Shown piece by piece: positions 48,455 to 56,881 of a stretch of 64,000 nucleotides of DNA; the first letter of the stretch is position 1, and each line of letters opens with the position of its first letter. The stretch is from Larkinella sp049445795. GTDB lineage: Bacteria > Bacteroidota > Bacteroidia > Cytophagales > Spirosomataceae. The stretch spans positions 124,001 through 188,000 of the forward strand of contig NZ_JBMSDT010000009.1 of NCBI RefSeq assembly GCF_049445795.1, given 5' to 3'. The translations under genes were made by a program, and so were the position numbers. Under the pieces are notes generated by a model. It was not told the origin of the DNA, did no database searches, and saw only the letters and a program-made list of their open reading frames with translations.

Positions 48455-49612
48455 TTATTTTGAGATTCGGTGGACGGCATCCCAGATGCGTTCTTTCGGC
48501 ATGCAGAGCGAAACGCGGATGTAGCGGTTGCCTTTAGGGCCGAAGATAAAACCGGGTGCGATAAAAATGTGCTTGTTGTAGAGCAGGTCATCTACCAGTT
48601 CCTCCGCCGACCCGACCGAGTCCGGCAATTTGGCCCAGAGGAACATGCCTTCCTGATCGTCTTCGTACGTGCAGTCGAGGGCATCCAGGAAAGCCGTAGC
48701 CGCTTCCAGTCGTCCTTCATAAACCGCATTGCGGGTCTGGTGCCAGCGATCGGGGTTGGTCAGCGCTTCGGCGGCTGCGTCCATCACCGGTTTGAACATA
48801 CCCGAATCGACGTTGCTTTTGATCGACAAAACCGCATCGATGTATGGTTTGGCCGACGCCATCCAGCCAACCCGCCAGCCCGCCATGTTGTGCGACTTGC
48901 TCATCGAGTTGAGTTCAATCGCCACCTCCCGGGCACCGTCGATGGACAACAGGCTGATGGGCGGTTTTTTATTCAAAATCAGGCTGTAGGGATTGTCGTG
49001 ACAGAGCAAAATCCGGTGGTCGTTCGCAAACCGAACAGCCTGCTCGAACAGCGCGCGGGTCGCGGGGGCGCCCGTCGGCATGTGCGGATAGTTCAGCCAG
49101 ATAATTTTCGTTTTATCCGACACCGATCCTCCCATTGCCTTCCAGTCGGGTTGCCAGCCCCGGTTTTCCAGCAAGGGATATTCGTTCACCGTCGCCCCAA
49201 CCATCTTGCTGACGGCGCGGTAGGCCGGATAGCCCAATTCGGGTACCAGTACTTCGTCGCCCTCGTTTAAAAACGTCAGCGAAATGTGCGTAATGCCTTC
49301 TTTGGAGCCCAAAAGCGGCAAAACCTCAGTTTCAGGATCAAGCGGAACCTGGTAGGTATGCGCGTAAAAACCGGCAATGGCGTTTCGCAAACCGGGCGTT
49401 CCCTTGTACGACTGGTAGCCGTGGGCATTGGCCTGATGAGCGGAAGACGTTAAAGCCTGAATTGTATTATCAGACGGCATCATATCGGGATTACCGATGC
49501 CGATGTTAATCACATCGTGACCGGCGGCCAGCAGTTTTCGCACCTCGGCCAGCTTAACCGAAAAGTAGTACTCCTGCGTTTGACCGGCCCGGTGAGCTAC
49601 GGGAATTATCAC
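48455..49612 (-). CDS. class I/II aminotransferase, probable aromatic amino acid aminotransferase
   Basis: A 385-residue PLP enzyme of fold type I: INIGIGNPDMMP, YKGTPGLRNAI, GSKEGITHISLTFLNEGDEV, NYPHMPTGA, and the PLP lysine in ELNSMSKSHNMAGWRVGW. It sits directly upstream of tyrA, which fits a role in converting 4-hydroxyphenylpyruvate and phenylpyruvate to Tyr and Phe; LL-diaminopimelate aminotransferases look similar, so the substrate is inferred from context. The start codon is GTG at 49612, with a promoter box about 29 nt upstream. Confidence 0.88.
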   Translation of the reverse strand: MIIPVAHRAGQTQEYYFSVKLAEVRKLLAAGHDVINIGIGNPDMMPSDNTIQALTSSAHQANAHGYQSYKGTPGLRNAIAGFYAHTYQVPLDPETEVLPLLGSKEGITHISLTFLNEGDEVLVPELGYPAYRAVSKMVGATVNEYPLLENRGWQPDWKAMGGSVSDKTKIIWLNYPHMPTGAPATRALFEQAVRFANDHRILLCHDNPYSLILNKKPPISLLSIDGAREVAIELNSMSKSHNMAGWRVGWMASAKPYIDAVLSIKSNVDSGMFKPVMDAAAEALTNPDRWHQTRNAVYEGRLEAATAFLDALDCTYEDDQEGMFLWAKLPDSVGSAEELVDDLLYNKHIFIAPGFIFGPKGNRYIRVSLCMPKERIWDAVHRISK

Positions 49613-49641
49613 TGCAACTGAAATTAAAATGATCCGAGCCG

Positions 49642-49649
49642 CAAAAGTA
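49642..49649 (-). promoter_or_regulatory. promoter -7 box TACTTTTG of the aminotransferase-tyrA operon
   Basis: Exact TAnnTTTG on the minus strand, 29 nt before the GTG start at 49612. A -33 TTG is not clear. Confidence 0.5.
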
Positions 49650-49751
49650 CGCTATTTTTCCGGAACTGGGCCTGGCAGGTTTGCCTTTCAGGCTGAATCA
49701 AGTAAAAACGCCAAGGTCGATAAAACACCCCATCTGCGGTTTTATCCGCCT

Positions 49752-51089
49752 TCATAACTTGATGCGCCACTCGTCTTTCAGCGAACGGGCCAGCAGAGAA
49801 TTAGCTTCTTTGTCTTTTTTGAATCGCTCCTTTTTCGGGTTCCAGGTGAGCGGGCGTTTTAGCTCGTAGGCAATGTTGCCGATGGTGCAGACCGTCGCCG
49901 TCCGGTGACCGATTTCCACGTCGCAGATCGGTTTGCTGCGTTTCCGCATCGCATCCAGAAAATCCTTGTAGTGGTTTTCACTGTGGTACACGTGCTTCTC
50001 GTTCGGCCCAATCACCCGGTCTTTCAGGCCAACCGGCGTCGTTTCCAGCTTTTTACGCTGCACATTCAACGTGCCTTCCGAGCCGACAAACTGAATGGCA
50101 TTGTTCCACTCCCAGGGCTGGTGGGTCATGGTGATACCGTTTTTGTAGCGATAGGTCAGGAATTGGTGGTCCTTGCCGTCGGGCGGAATCACCTCGACGG
50201 GGCCGCTGTCGTCCATATCCAGCGACCACTGCACAATGTCGAACATGTGGGCACCCCAGTCGGTCACCATGCCACCGCCAAACTCCTTGTAGTTCCGCCA
50301 GTTGGGAAATACGTCTTTCGACAAGGGCGGGGCCAGTTCGGAGTTGAAGGCAACGGGCTCGTTCGGTCCGAGCCATAGATTCCAGTCGAGTCCTTCCGGA
50401 ATCGGTTCGGCCGGCAAATCATACCGTTTCGGCGGGGGACCGACGTTGACTTTGATGCTTTTGATGTCACCCAGGTAGCCGTTTCGAATCAGTTCGGCGG
50501 TTTGCCGAAACTCCGGCCACGAGCGTTGCATGCTGCCCGTCTGGAACACGCGCTTGTGTTTGCGCGTCGCGTCGACCATCGCCCGGCCTTCCCGGATGGT
50601 CAACGCCAGCGGTTTTTCGCAGTAAATATCTTTCCCGGCTTCGGCGGCTTTGACGGCCATGACGGCATGCCAGTGGTCGGGCGACGCAATCACAACGGCG
50701 TCGATGTCCTTCCGATCGAGGAGTTGCCGAAAATCGGTATACGATTGAATCTCGGGGTGCGTCCCTTTCACTTTTGCCTTGCCTTCTTCGCTGGTGTAAT
50801 ACGTTTTGGCGGTTTCGATAAACAGATCGCGTTTGGCTTTGTAGACTTCGGCAGCCCCGAGAATCCGGGCTTCGCCCGTGGCTAGAAAGTTGCGGGCCAG
50901 CCCCCGGCTTTGTTTGCCGGTTCCGATAAAGCCCAGATTGATGATGTCGCTCGGAGCCAGGTAACGGGAGCCATCGGGCCGTTTGCCGCCCAGCACAAAC
51001 CGGGGTACAATCAGAAAAGCCGACAGGGCCGCCGACGCCTGGCCGATGAATTGACGCCGTGACAAGGCGCTGAAAGGTTCTTTTTCCAT
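49752..51089 (-). CDS. exported Gfo/Idh/MocA-family oxidoreductase
   Basis: The 445-residue product begins with a Tat-type signal (SRRQFIG at 10-16, then ASAALSAFLIV) and an NAD(P)-binding Rossmann fold (INLGFIGTGKQSRGLARNF). The catalytic-family EKP motif is YCEKPLALTIREGRA, followed by the Gfo/Idh C-terminal alpha/beta domain (DWGAHMFDIVQWSL). Family members are sugar or cyclitol dehydrogenases; exported forms with a Tat signal are common in Bacteroidota and act in the periplasm with tightly bound NAD(P). The substrate is unknown. The ATG at 51089 gives the Tat signal; longer frames to 51200 do not. Confidence 0.9.
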   Translation of the reverse strand: MEKEPFSALSRRQFIGQASAALSAFLIVPRFVLGGKRPDGSRYLAPSDIINLGFIGTGKQSRGLARNFLATGEARILGAAEVYKAKRDLFIETAKTYYTSEEGKAKVKGTHPEIQSYTDFRQLLDRKDIDAVVIASPDHWHAVMAVKAAEAGKDIYCEKPLALTIREGRAMVDATRKHKRVFQTGSMQRSWPEFRQTAELIRNGYLGDIKSIKVNVGPPPKRYDLPAEPIPEGLDWNLWLGPNEPVAFNSELAPPLSKDVFPNWRNYKEFGGGMVTDWGAHMFDIVQWSLDMDDSGPVEVIPPDGKDHQFLTYRYKNGITMTHQPWEWNNAIQFVGSEGTLNVQRKKLETTPVGLKDRVIGPNEKHVYHSENHYKDFLDAMRKRSKPICDVEIGHRTATVCTIGNIAYELKRPLTWNPKKERFKKDKEANSLLARSLKDEWRIKL

Positions 51090-51137
51090 GAAGGGTTTAG
51101 TATGATTACTCCTTTTGAATAAAAGCCACCAAAGGCT

Positions 51138-51170
51138 CAAATTTACTACCCGCATACGGAACGTTTCCAA
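51138..51170 (-). promoter_or_regulatory. promoter of the Tat oxidoreductase gene
   Basis: Minus-strand TTG (51170-51168), 22-bp spacer, TAAATTTG (51145-51138), giving a start near 51131 and a leader of about 42 nt. Confidence 0.55.
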
Positions 51171-51277
51171 CCGCTTCACCCGGCGCTTTTTCCGTTTCAA
51201 CCGGCTTCCTACTGGCGGAAATAAGGCGCGATAGCAACTTTACCCCCGAAAACAGTAACACACCATTTCACCAATCA

Positions 51278-51811
51278 ATGAAAACGTTTATCCTGACGCT
51301 GCTGGCTGTCGCATTGCTCAGCGGCTGCAAAAAAGACAGCGAATCTGTTATTCCGGGCGGACACGTACCCGCCGAAACGGCCGGGAAATGGATGTATGGC
51401 TCCTTTTCCATGAGCGAATTCTGGTCGTACGATGGCTCCTACCAGGGAAAACCGTTCGAACTGGCCGTCATGTTCGACTTTAAAAAAGACGGCACTTACG
51501 AAAAGTATTTCGTGGCCAACACCCGCGATTACTCCGGCTGCAAAACCGAGGCATTCAGCTTCGAAAAAGGCAGCGTCGACTTCAACGAAACCGAGGGATC
51601 GTTTACGACCACCCCGGTGGAGGGCCACTACCGAGGCTTCTACTCCTGTGTTCCCAGCAAAAACATCAACCGGAAAATGGACCGCTCGGAACTGGAAACC
51701 GAAACATATTACTATGAAGTAAAAACCGGTAGCAACGGCAAACCGAATCTGGTGGTGCGCTTCAACGTGAATGATTCCAACGTTAGTACGTTTCTGCCAA
51801 CTTCGTGGTAA
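51278..51811 (+). CDS. lipoprotein, unknown function
   Basis: A 177-residue lipoprotein with lipobox LSGC (Cys17). The mature part is beta-rich (KWMYGSFSMSEFW, FELAVMFDFKKDGTYEKYF, GSVDFNETEGSFTTTPVEG, YYYEVKTGSNGKPNLVVRF), the sort of lipocalin-like eight-strand pattern common in small Bacteroidota lipoproteins. No catalytic motif is visible. It is divergent from the Tat oxidoreductase and convergent with the double hydrolase. Confidence 0.75.
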   Translation: MKTFILTLLAVALLSGCKKDSESVIPGGHVPAETAGKWMYGSFSMSEFWSYDGSYQGKPFELAVMFDFKKDGTYEKYFVANTRDYSGCKTEAFSFEKGSVDFNETEGSFTTTPVEGHYRGFYSCVPSKNINRKMDRSELETETYYYEVKTGSNGKPNLVVRFNVNDSNVSTFLPTSW

Positions 51812-51843
51812 AACCGTCGGGGTTCAACGCCGGTAACCACTTC

Positions 51844-53787
51844 TTAATTCGCCAGAAAATAGACAATCCGGCAGGCGTTCCCTTTGCTTTTCAGATTTTT
51901 GGTAGCGGCCATCCTCAGGTGTAGCGTATGCTTTTTGTCCGGCAGGTCAGCGGCCAAGAGCCTGTACCAGGGCAGGTGCAACTGCTGGCTCCAAGGGGTT
52001 TGCAGGTCTATTTTCCGGTACGGCCCGTTGTCGATGCGGTATTCGATTTCGCCCGCATCCGGACCGGAGACGAGGGCGATGCCCACGGCGGTTCCGGTAA
52101 ACGGTAGCGTTAGTTCAGCCCCCGGCGTGGTGGCTTCCAGCATCGGCCGGTCGACAAAACCGGGTCGGGTGTCGACGCCATCCGCCGGTTTCCAGTTTTC
52201 CACCAGCGTCCAGCCCGCGCCCAGTTTGGCTTCCTGAATCGGTACATACCGCCCGCGCTCAAAATTGCTCCGGTTCAGCGGAGCCGACGGTTTGGCGGTT
52301 TTCTCCGCCGAAGCCGCTGTGGTTTGGAAACTGGTATTCAGCAGGTATTTGATTGTCTGGAAATACAGTTCCTGCCCGAACGGCGACGGGTGCAGATCCT
52401 TGAAATCGTATTCCCACGAGAACTCACGGGCCTGTATCCGGTCGTAGACCTCCCGCGCCAGGTCGATGGATGGGAGTTGGTAGTGGGCAGCCACCCGCTC
52501 GTGATTCGTCAGTTCGACCGGTTTTCGGTTCAGTCGGAAGTCGCCAAACTTATCCGGATCGGCAAATTCCATGAGCACAATATCGACGGCCGGATTAGCC
52601 TTGCGGACATGCCGGACAATGCCTTCCAGCGCCCGGAGTTGCGTCAGGCTATCGGTTTCATTCGTCCGGTCGTTGACGGCGGCTTCCAGAAACAGCAGAT
52701 CGGGTTTACCCTGACTCAGCACATCCTGCTCGACCCGGAACGCGTGCGGCAAACTCCCCAGCGACGGAATCCCGGCCGTGATGAACGTAAACTCGGTTTG
52801 CGGAAACCGCTCCTGCAAATACCGGCTCACCTTGTCGCGCCAGCCCGGATTGTGCGTGATGGAACCGCCCAGAAAGGCCACCGTGGCTTTTTTCTGCTCC
52901 GTCATGGCCCGGTACACATTCGGCAGACCAGCCCGGATGTGCACATACGGTTTTTGTTCCACCAGTTTCTGCACCGGATACGAATGTTGCTGAATAAAAT
53001 CGGCCCACCAGTCGGGGTGCTCAATCGGGAAGTGGTGGCCTTCCAGCGTTTGCATTCCCCGCGACATGGCATATACCATCGTCGGCCCGCCCAGCTTCTG
53101 GTAGCGTTCAACGAGTTTGAACGTATTTTCGTCATTGGGCACCAGCTTGTCGTTCAGGCTGATGACGTGCAAAACCGGGATCTTGTAAGCCGCCATGCCC
53201 TCCAGCTTATCCATTGGCTGATCGGCATAATCGAGCGCCTGCTGCTCCGTAAAACCGTACACCTCTAGCAGTTGCTGCCAGGCTTTGGCGTCGCCTTTGC
53301 TTTTGCCTTTGCTGCCGGGCCAGCTTTTGAAATCACAAACCGGCGCTTCGGCATACAGGCAACTGACTTTCGCCGGATTCCGTTTGGCCCAGCCGTAAAC
53401 GTACAAACCGCCCCGACTCACCCCCTCCAGCGCGACCTTTGGCGCAAAGCCTTTTTCGGAAACCAGATGGTGGTAAAACGCATCCCAGGCCAGCATGGCT
53501 TTCGGTGCTCCGTACTGATCGTTGGTGTTGATGTAGGCAACATGAAAACCGCGTTCGAGCAGAATGCTGTCCATCTCGATGTGCCAGTCGGGGAAATGCG
53601 CCCGCCAGACCCAGGGATTGCCGGGCAGCGGTTTGCGGGGTTTGATGTAGCGGGCCGGGATGCCGTTTAGGGTAAAATCGACTCGTTCGAAACTATGCCA
53701 CTGGCTGATTTTTTCGTCGGTTTGCGCCAGAAGTTTGGTGCTGTAAAGGGTCAAAAAACCGAAAAGGCAGAGGATTAGGAAGCGCAT
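51844..53787 (-). CDS. exported fusion of an alpha/beta hydrolase and an SGNH/GDSL esterase
   Basis: A 647-residue protein with signal peptide (1-21, LLAQ) and three parts. Residues about 35-275 are an alpha/beta hydrolase: nucleophile Ser124 in EGVSRGGLY, plausible acid near Asp213 (SLNDKLVP) and His in EGHHFPIEH (250-257). Residues about 300-485 are an SGNH hydrolase: GGSIT with Ser309, AGIPSLGS, VND at 371-373 and DLHPS at 464-468. The C-terminal ~130 residues are a beta-sandwich (FTGTAVGIALVSGPDAGEIEY). The two catalytic sites in one chain suggest successive deacylation steps on a glycan. Substrate unknown. Confidence 0.85.
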   Translation of the reverse strand: MRFLILCLFGFLTLYSTKLLAQTDEKISQWHSFERVDFTLNGIPARYIKPRKPLPGNPWVWRAHFPDWHIEMDSILLERGFHVAYINTNDQYGAPKAMLAWDAFYHHLVSEKGFAPKVALEGVSRGGLYVYGWAKRNPAKVSCLYAEAPVCDFKSWPGSKGKSKGDAKAWQQLLEVYGFTEQQALDYADQPMDKLEGMAAYKIPVLHVISLNDKLVPNDENTFKLVERYQKLGGPTMVYAMSRGMQTLEGHHFPIEHPDWWADFIQQHSYPVQKLVEQKPYVHIRAGLPNVYRAMTEQKKATVAFLGGSITHNPGWRDKVSRYLQERFPQTEFTFITAGIPSLGSLPHAFRVEQDVLSQGKPDLLFLEAAVNDRTNETDSLTQLRALEGIVRHVRKANPAVDIVLMEFADPDKFGDFRLNRKPVELTNHERVAAHYQLPSIDLAREVYDRIQAREFSWEYDFKDLHPSPFGQELYFQTIKYLLNTSFQTTAASAEKTAKPSAPLNRSNFERGRYVPIQEAKLGAGWTLVENWKPADGVDTRPGFVDRPMLEATTPGAELTLPFTGTAVGIALVSGPDAGEIEYRIDNGPYRKIDLQTPWSQQLHLPWYRLLAADLPDKKHTLHLRMAATKNLKSKGNACRIVYFLAN

Positions 53788-53899
53788 GGAAGGGTACGGG
53801 TCTACGAGTATGGGAAGTTAAAAACCGGTCGTATCTACTCTGGTATGCGGGTTTTGATAGGAACACCGATTGAACGGATTGAACGAATAAAAACGGATT

Positions 53900-54298
53900 T
53901 TAATCAGATTCCCGTCTGAAGTACCTGTCCAGAAGGACGCCCACTCCAACGCCCACACAGTAACAGAGCAAATCGCTCCACACGAATGTAAAGCCCAGAA
54001 TTAAACCGCCCAGGGCTGTCGCCCGCAGGTTTGTCATCCAGGGAGCCTGGTACAACTGGCTGAGTTCGATGGCGACCGAGAAACCCAAAGCGGCTGCGGC
54101 AACGGCCCGCGTTGACCATTGGCGAAAGAGGAAGCCAATCCCCAGAAACACCATCAAGGCCCACAGCGCATCGCCAACGTACAGCCGGATAAAGAAATAG
54201 TCGCCGAAAAACCGCCGGGATACAAAGCCCGTCAGCAGGACAGCGAGCGTAAGCCCTCCGTATACAATCCGGTTTCTGGCTAAAGCTGATTTGGGCAT
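53900..54298 (-). CDS. DUF2809 family membrane protein
   Basis: A 132-residue inner-membrane protein with four hydrophobic segments and the DUF2809 signature: FIRLYVGDALWALMVFLGIGF, FSVAIELSQLYQAPWMTNLRAT and LGGLILGFTFVWSDLLCYCVG (each shortened). The Y-GD-LWA and E-SQLY-APW-R motifs are conserved in the family, whose function is unknown. The ATG at 54298 (MPKSALARN) is chosen; a longer frame adds 25 polar residues. Monocistronic by appearance. Confidence 0.85.
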   Translation of the reverse strand: MPKSALARNRIVYGGLTLAVLLTGFVSRRFFGDYFFIRLYVGDALWALMVFLGIGFLFRQWSTRAVAAAALGFSVAIELSQLYQAPWMTNLRATALGGLILGFTFVWSDLLCYCVGVGVGVLLDRYFRRESD

Positions 54299-54480
54299 TG
54301 AAAGACGAGTATGGGAATGGAAATTGGCCCGTAAACTACAAAAATTCCCATCGACTCCCCAGGCGTCAGGCACTCTCCGACCGTTTGCTCAGTTATCCGC
54401 CGACGCGCCGTTTTGAGGTTGCAGCCCGCCGTTTTTATCCGGCCAGCCTGGAAGTCCCGGCCAGCGGCTGTCCGGCTGCT

Positions 54481-54488
54481 TAGTTTTG
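54481..54488 (+). promoter_or_regulatory. promoter -7 box TAGTTTTG
   Basis: Exact TAnnTTTG, with no clear -33 TTG. It would give a leader of about 70 nt before the ATG at 54565. Confidence 0.4.
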
Positions 54489-54564
54489 TATCGTCGCTGA
54501 ACCCGGACGAAAACCGGAGCCGCTGCGACGATTAAATACACATTCCTTGTAAACAACAAGAACC

Positions 54565-54804
54565 ATGACACTTGGTAAGAATCTCGTCCTCAGCTCTTTC
54601 GAGCAGCTCAGGCCCTTTTCCTGGCACTCTTTCCTGACGTCATTTTTGGCCCTTTTCTTCGGTTTTGGCGTCATCGGCGCGGTTTTTTACCTCTTCGCAT
54701 CCGACCAGCCCACTGCGGCCTACTGGATTTGTCTGACCCTCTGGCTGACGGTTTTAATCGCTGGCGGTGCCCTTTTCCTGTTGTCCCTCGGCGAACAGGA
54801 TTAG
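54565..54804 (+). CDS. small two-helix membrane protein
   Basis: A 79-residue protein with a polar N-terminus (LGKNLVLSSFEQLRPFSW) and two TM helices (FLTSFLALFFGFGVIGAVFY and AYWICLTLWLTVLIAGGALF), ending SLGEQD. No family recognised. A TAnnTTTG box lies upstream at 54481, which supports it being a real gene. It stands alone. Confidence 0.65.
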   Translation: MTLGKNLVLSSFEQLRPFSWHSFLTSFLALFFGFGVIGAVFYLFASDQPTAAYWICLTLWLTVLIAGGALFLLSLGEQD

Positions 54805-54933
54805 CCCCCGATTGAGCGGTTTTCTAAACCTACGGTTTCCGATTCGGCATCCGGTTTAGCGACGAAATCCCACAATGTCTAATCTTTTTACCGGTTTTGC
54901 CCGTTAACTAAGCAGAACTAGCTGGTTAACGTT

Positions 54934-55941
54934 ATGAAATGCTTGCTCTACCGGAAATTCCTTCCGGTGCTTTGGGTCTTCTTACCGGTTTGGGGTTGGG
55001 GACAGTCGTCTACCGTTACCCAACCGTTGTCGATTACGCTGGAAAACTACGCCTATCCGTACCCGACGATGCTTTTTCCGGCCCGCATCGAAGGTCAGAA
55101 CGTCCGGATGGCGTTTATGGATGTAAAGCCGACCGGAACAGTGAATGGACAGACGGTCATGCTGCTGCACGGAAAGAACTTCGGTGGTTATTACTGGAAA
55201 AATACCATTGCCACCCTGACCCAGCAGGGCTTCCGGGTCATCGTGCCCGACCAGATCGGTTTTGGTCGATCGAGTAAACCCATCGTCGATTACAGTTTCC
55301 ATCTGCTGGCGTCCATCACCAAAGCGCTGCTCGACAGCCTCGACATCCGGCAAACCGTCGTGGTGGGACACTCGATGGGCGGCATGGTGGCAACGCGCTT
55401 TGCGCTGCTTTATCCACAGACGGTTTCCAAACTCGTGCTCGAAAACCCGATCGGGCTGGAAGATTACCGCCCTTACGTGCCTTACCGTCCGATTGAAGCC
55501 ATTTACCGCAGTGAATTAAACAATTCCGAAACGAGTCTGCGGAATTACCAGAAGAGTTATTACGTCCAGTGGAAACCGGAATACGAAGAATGGGTACGCC
55601 CGCAAGCCGGGATGCTCTACAGCAGCGATTACCCGCGCTTTGCCATGACGGCGGCCCTCACCTTTCAGATGATTTACGAACAGCCGGTTTGCTACGAATT
55701 TCCATACCTGAAAATGCCGACGTTGCTGGTCATCGGTCAGGCCGACCGGACGGTGGTCGGCAAGGCACTGGTGGGCAAAGAGAATCTGGAGAAAGTGGGG
55801 CAATATCCCGAACTGGGTAAACGAACCGCCAAACTGATTCCGAAAGCCACGCTGGTCGAACTGCCGCAGGTGGGCCACATTCCGCACATCGAAGCGCCCG
55901 ACCAATTTCATCAGGCACTGACCGGTTTTCTGAAGAAGTAA
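54934..55941 (+). CDS. exported alpha/beta-fold hydrolase
   Basis: A 335-residue hydrolase with signal peptide (1 to about 24, WGWGQ). VMLLHGKNFGGYYW gives the oxyanion region, the nucleophile is Ser147 in VVGHSMGGM, the acid is Asp in IGQADRTVVG (near 275), and the His lies in QVGHIPHIEAP near 320. The fold is that of epoxide hydrolase/haloperoxidase-like periplasmic esterases. Substrate unknown. It ends 7 bp before the stop of the convergent AraC gene. Confidence 0.9.
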   Translation: MKCLLYRKFLPVLWVFLPVWGWGQSSTVTQPLSITLENYAYPYPTMLFPARIEGQNVRMAFMDVKPTGTVNGQTVMLLHGKNFGGYYWKNTIATLTQQGFRVIVPDQIGFGRSSKPIVDYSFHLLASITKALLDSLDIRQTVVVGHSMGGMVATRFALLYPQTVSKLVLENPIGLEDYRPYVPYRPIEAIYRSELNNSETSLRNYQKSYYVQWKPEYEEWVRPQAGMLYSSDYPRFAMTAALTFQMIYEQPVCYEFPYLKMPTLLVIGQADRTVVGKALVGKENLEKVGQYPELGKRTAKLIPKATLVELPQVGHIPHIEAPDQFHQALTGFLKK

Positions 55942-55948
55942 TTTCGAT

Positions 55949-56791
55949 TTATCGACGCAGCAGCGCGTTCCGAAAGGCCGTGGGGCTGCTCCCCTTCTGT
56001 TTCCGGAAAAACTTGTTCAGGTGGTTTTCGTCCGTAAAACCGAGTTCCCGGGCAATTTCGGTCATGCGTAGATCGCTGTGCCGCAAGCGGGCTTCGATCA
56101 GTTTGAGCCGGTAGTTGGTCACGTATTGCTGCATGGTTTCGGCGGTATGTTTCTTGAAATACCGCCCCAGGTAGGTCTTGGAAATGCCAAAATGCTGGCT
56201 GACGCTTTCGGCCCGGATTTTCTCCGGTTCGTAAATGTGGTTCTGAATGTAGGTCAGAATCGCCAGGGCTTTTTCATCTGTATGCTCACTGACGTGCTCG
56301 GGCAATTGCCGGGCAATGTTTCGGGCTACGACCACGATGAGCGTATTGACCAGTTGCCGGATCAGTTCCTGATTGTATAAATCCCGGTTCTCGTATTCCC
56401 GTATAATGGCTTCGACAACCGGCCGCACCAGACTTTTATCGGGCTGGTGTTTCAGAATGCAGCCGGGCTGGTGATTGGCATTTTGCAAAATGTATTCCAG
56501 CCGCTGAATGTTGTCGGTTTGCAACGCATTCGACTGGATGTAAATGTCGTTGAACCGCAAAAAGAAGAACTTTGTGGTGGTTTTGATCTCGAAAGCGTGG
56601 CAGTCGTCGGGCGTCAGCAGAAACAGGTGCCCGGCCTGGTAATTGAACTGATTTTTGTTGATACACTGCCGACCCGTGCCGGACAGAATGTACACCAGTT
56701 CAAAAAACGAATGCCGGTGTTCCAGCTTCGGGCATTCATCCAGTGTTTTACAGACAATCTCGAACGGTTCGTGCAGGCTTTCTTTCGTCAT
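55949..56791 (-). CDS. AraC-family regulator divergent from an NADP oxidoreductase
   Basis: A 280-residue regulator with an N-terminal cupin-like half (LEHRHSFFELVYILSGTGRQ, GHLFLLTPDDCHAFEIKT) and a C-terminal AraC domain (about 180-278; IRAESVSQHFGISKTYLGRYFKKH, LRMTEIARELGFTDENHLNKFFRKQ). It is divergently transcribed from the quinone-oxidoreductase-type gene, a common pairing in which the regulator controls the enzyme. Its own -7 box lies only 4 nt before the ATG. Confidence 0.92.
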   Translation of the reverse strand: MTKESLHEPFEIVCKTLDECPKLEHRHSFFELVYILSGTGRQCINKNQFNYQAGHLFLLTPDDCHAFEIKTTTKFFFLRFNDIYIQSNALQTDNIQRLEYILQNANHQPGCILKHQPDKSLVRPVVEAIIREYENRDLYNQELIRQLVNTLIVVVARNIARQLPEHVSEHTDEKALAILTYIQNHIYEPEKIRAESVSQHFGISKTYLGRYFKKHTAETMQQYVTNYRLKLIEARLRHSDLRMTEIARELGFTDENHLNKFFRKQKGSSPTAFRNALLRR

Positions 56792-56795
56792 GATG

Positions 56796-56803
56796 CAAAT
56801 CTA
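56796..56803 (-). promoter_or_regulatory. promoter -7 box TAGATTTG 4 nt before the AraC start
   Basis: Exact TAnnTTTG on the minus strand; the ATG at 56791 follows after 4 nt (leaderless). A TTG at 56828-56826 gives a 22-bp spacer. Confidence 0.6.
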
Positions 56804-56819
56804 CCAAAAGAACGAAAAC

Positions 56820-56857
56820 TTATACCAACAAACTACCTAATTACCGGTATAACTTTG
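56820..56857 (+). promoter_or_regulatory. oxidoreductase promoter with possible AraC operator
   Basis: TAACTTTG at 56850-56857 is an exact -7 box. An inverted repeat TTATACC (56820-56826) / GGTATAA (56846-56852) overlaps it and also covers the -33 zone of the divergent AraC gene, so a protein bound here could control both. Confidence 0.5.
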
Positions 56858-56881
56858 CGTCATTAAAAACAAATTACGAAT

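Noticed and set aside
54298..54571. Overlapping short frames on both strands between DUF2809 and the small membrane gene
   Set aside because: No signal, TM or family pattern; the segment is better read as a promoter region (TAGTTTTG at 54481).
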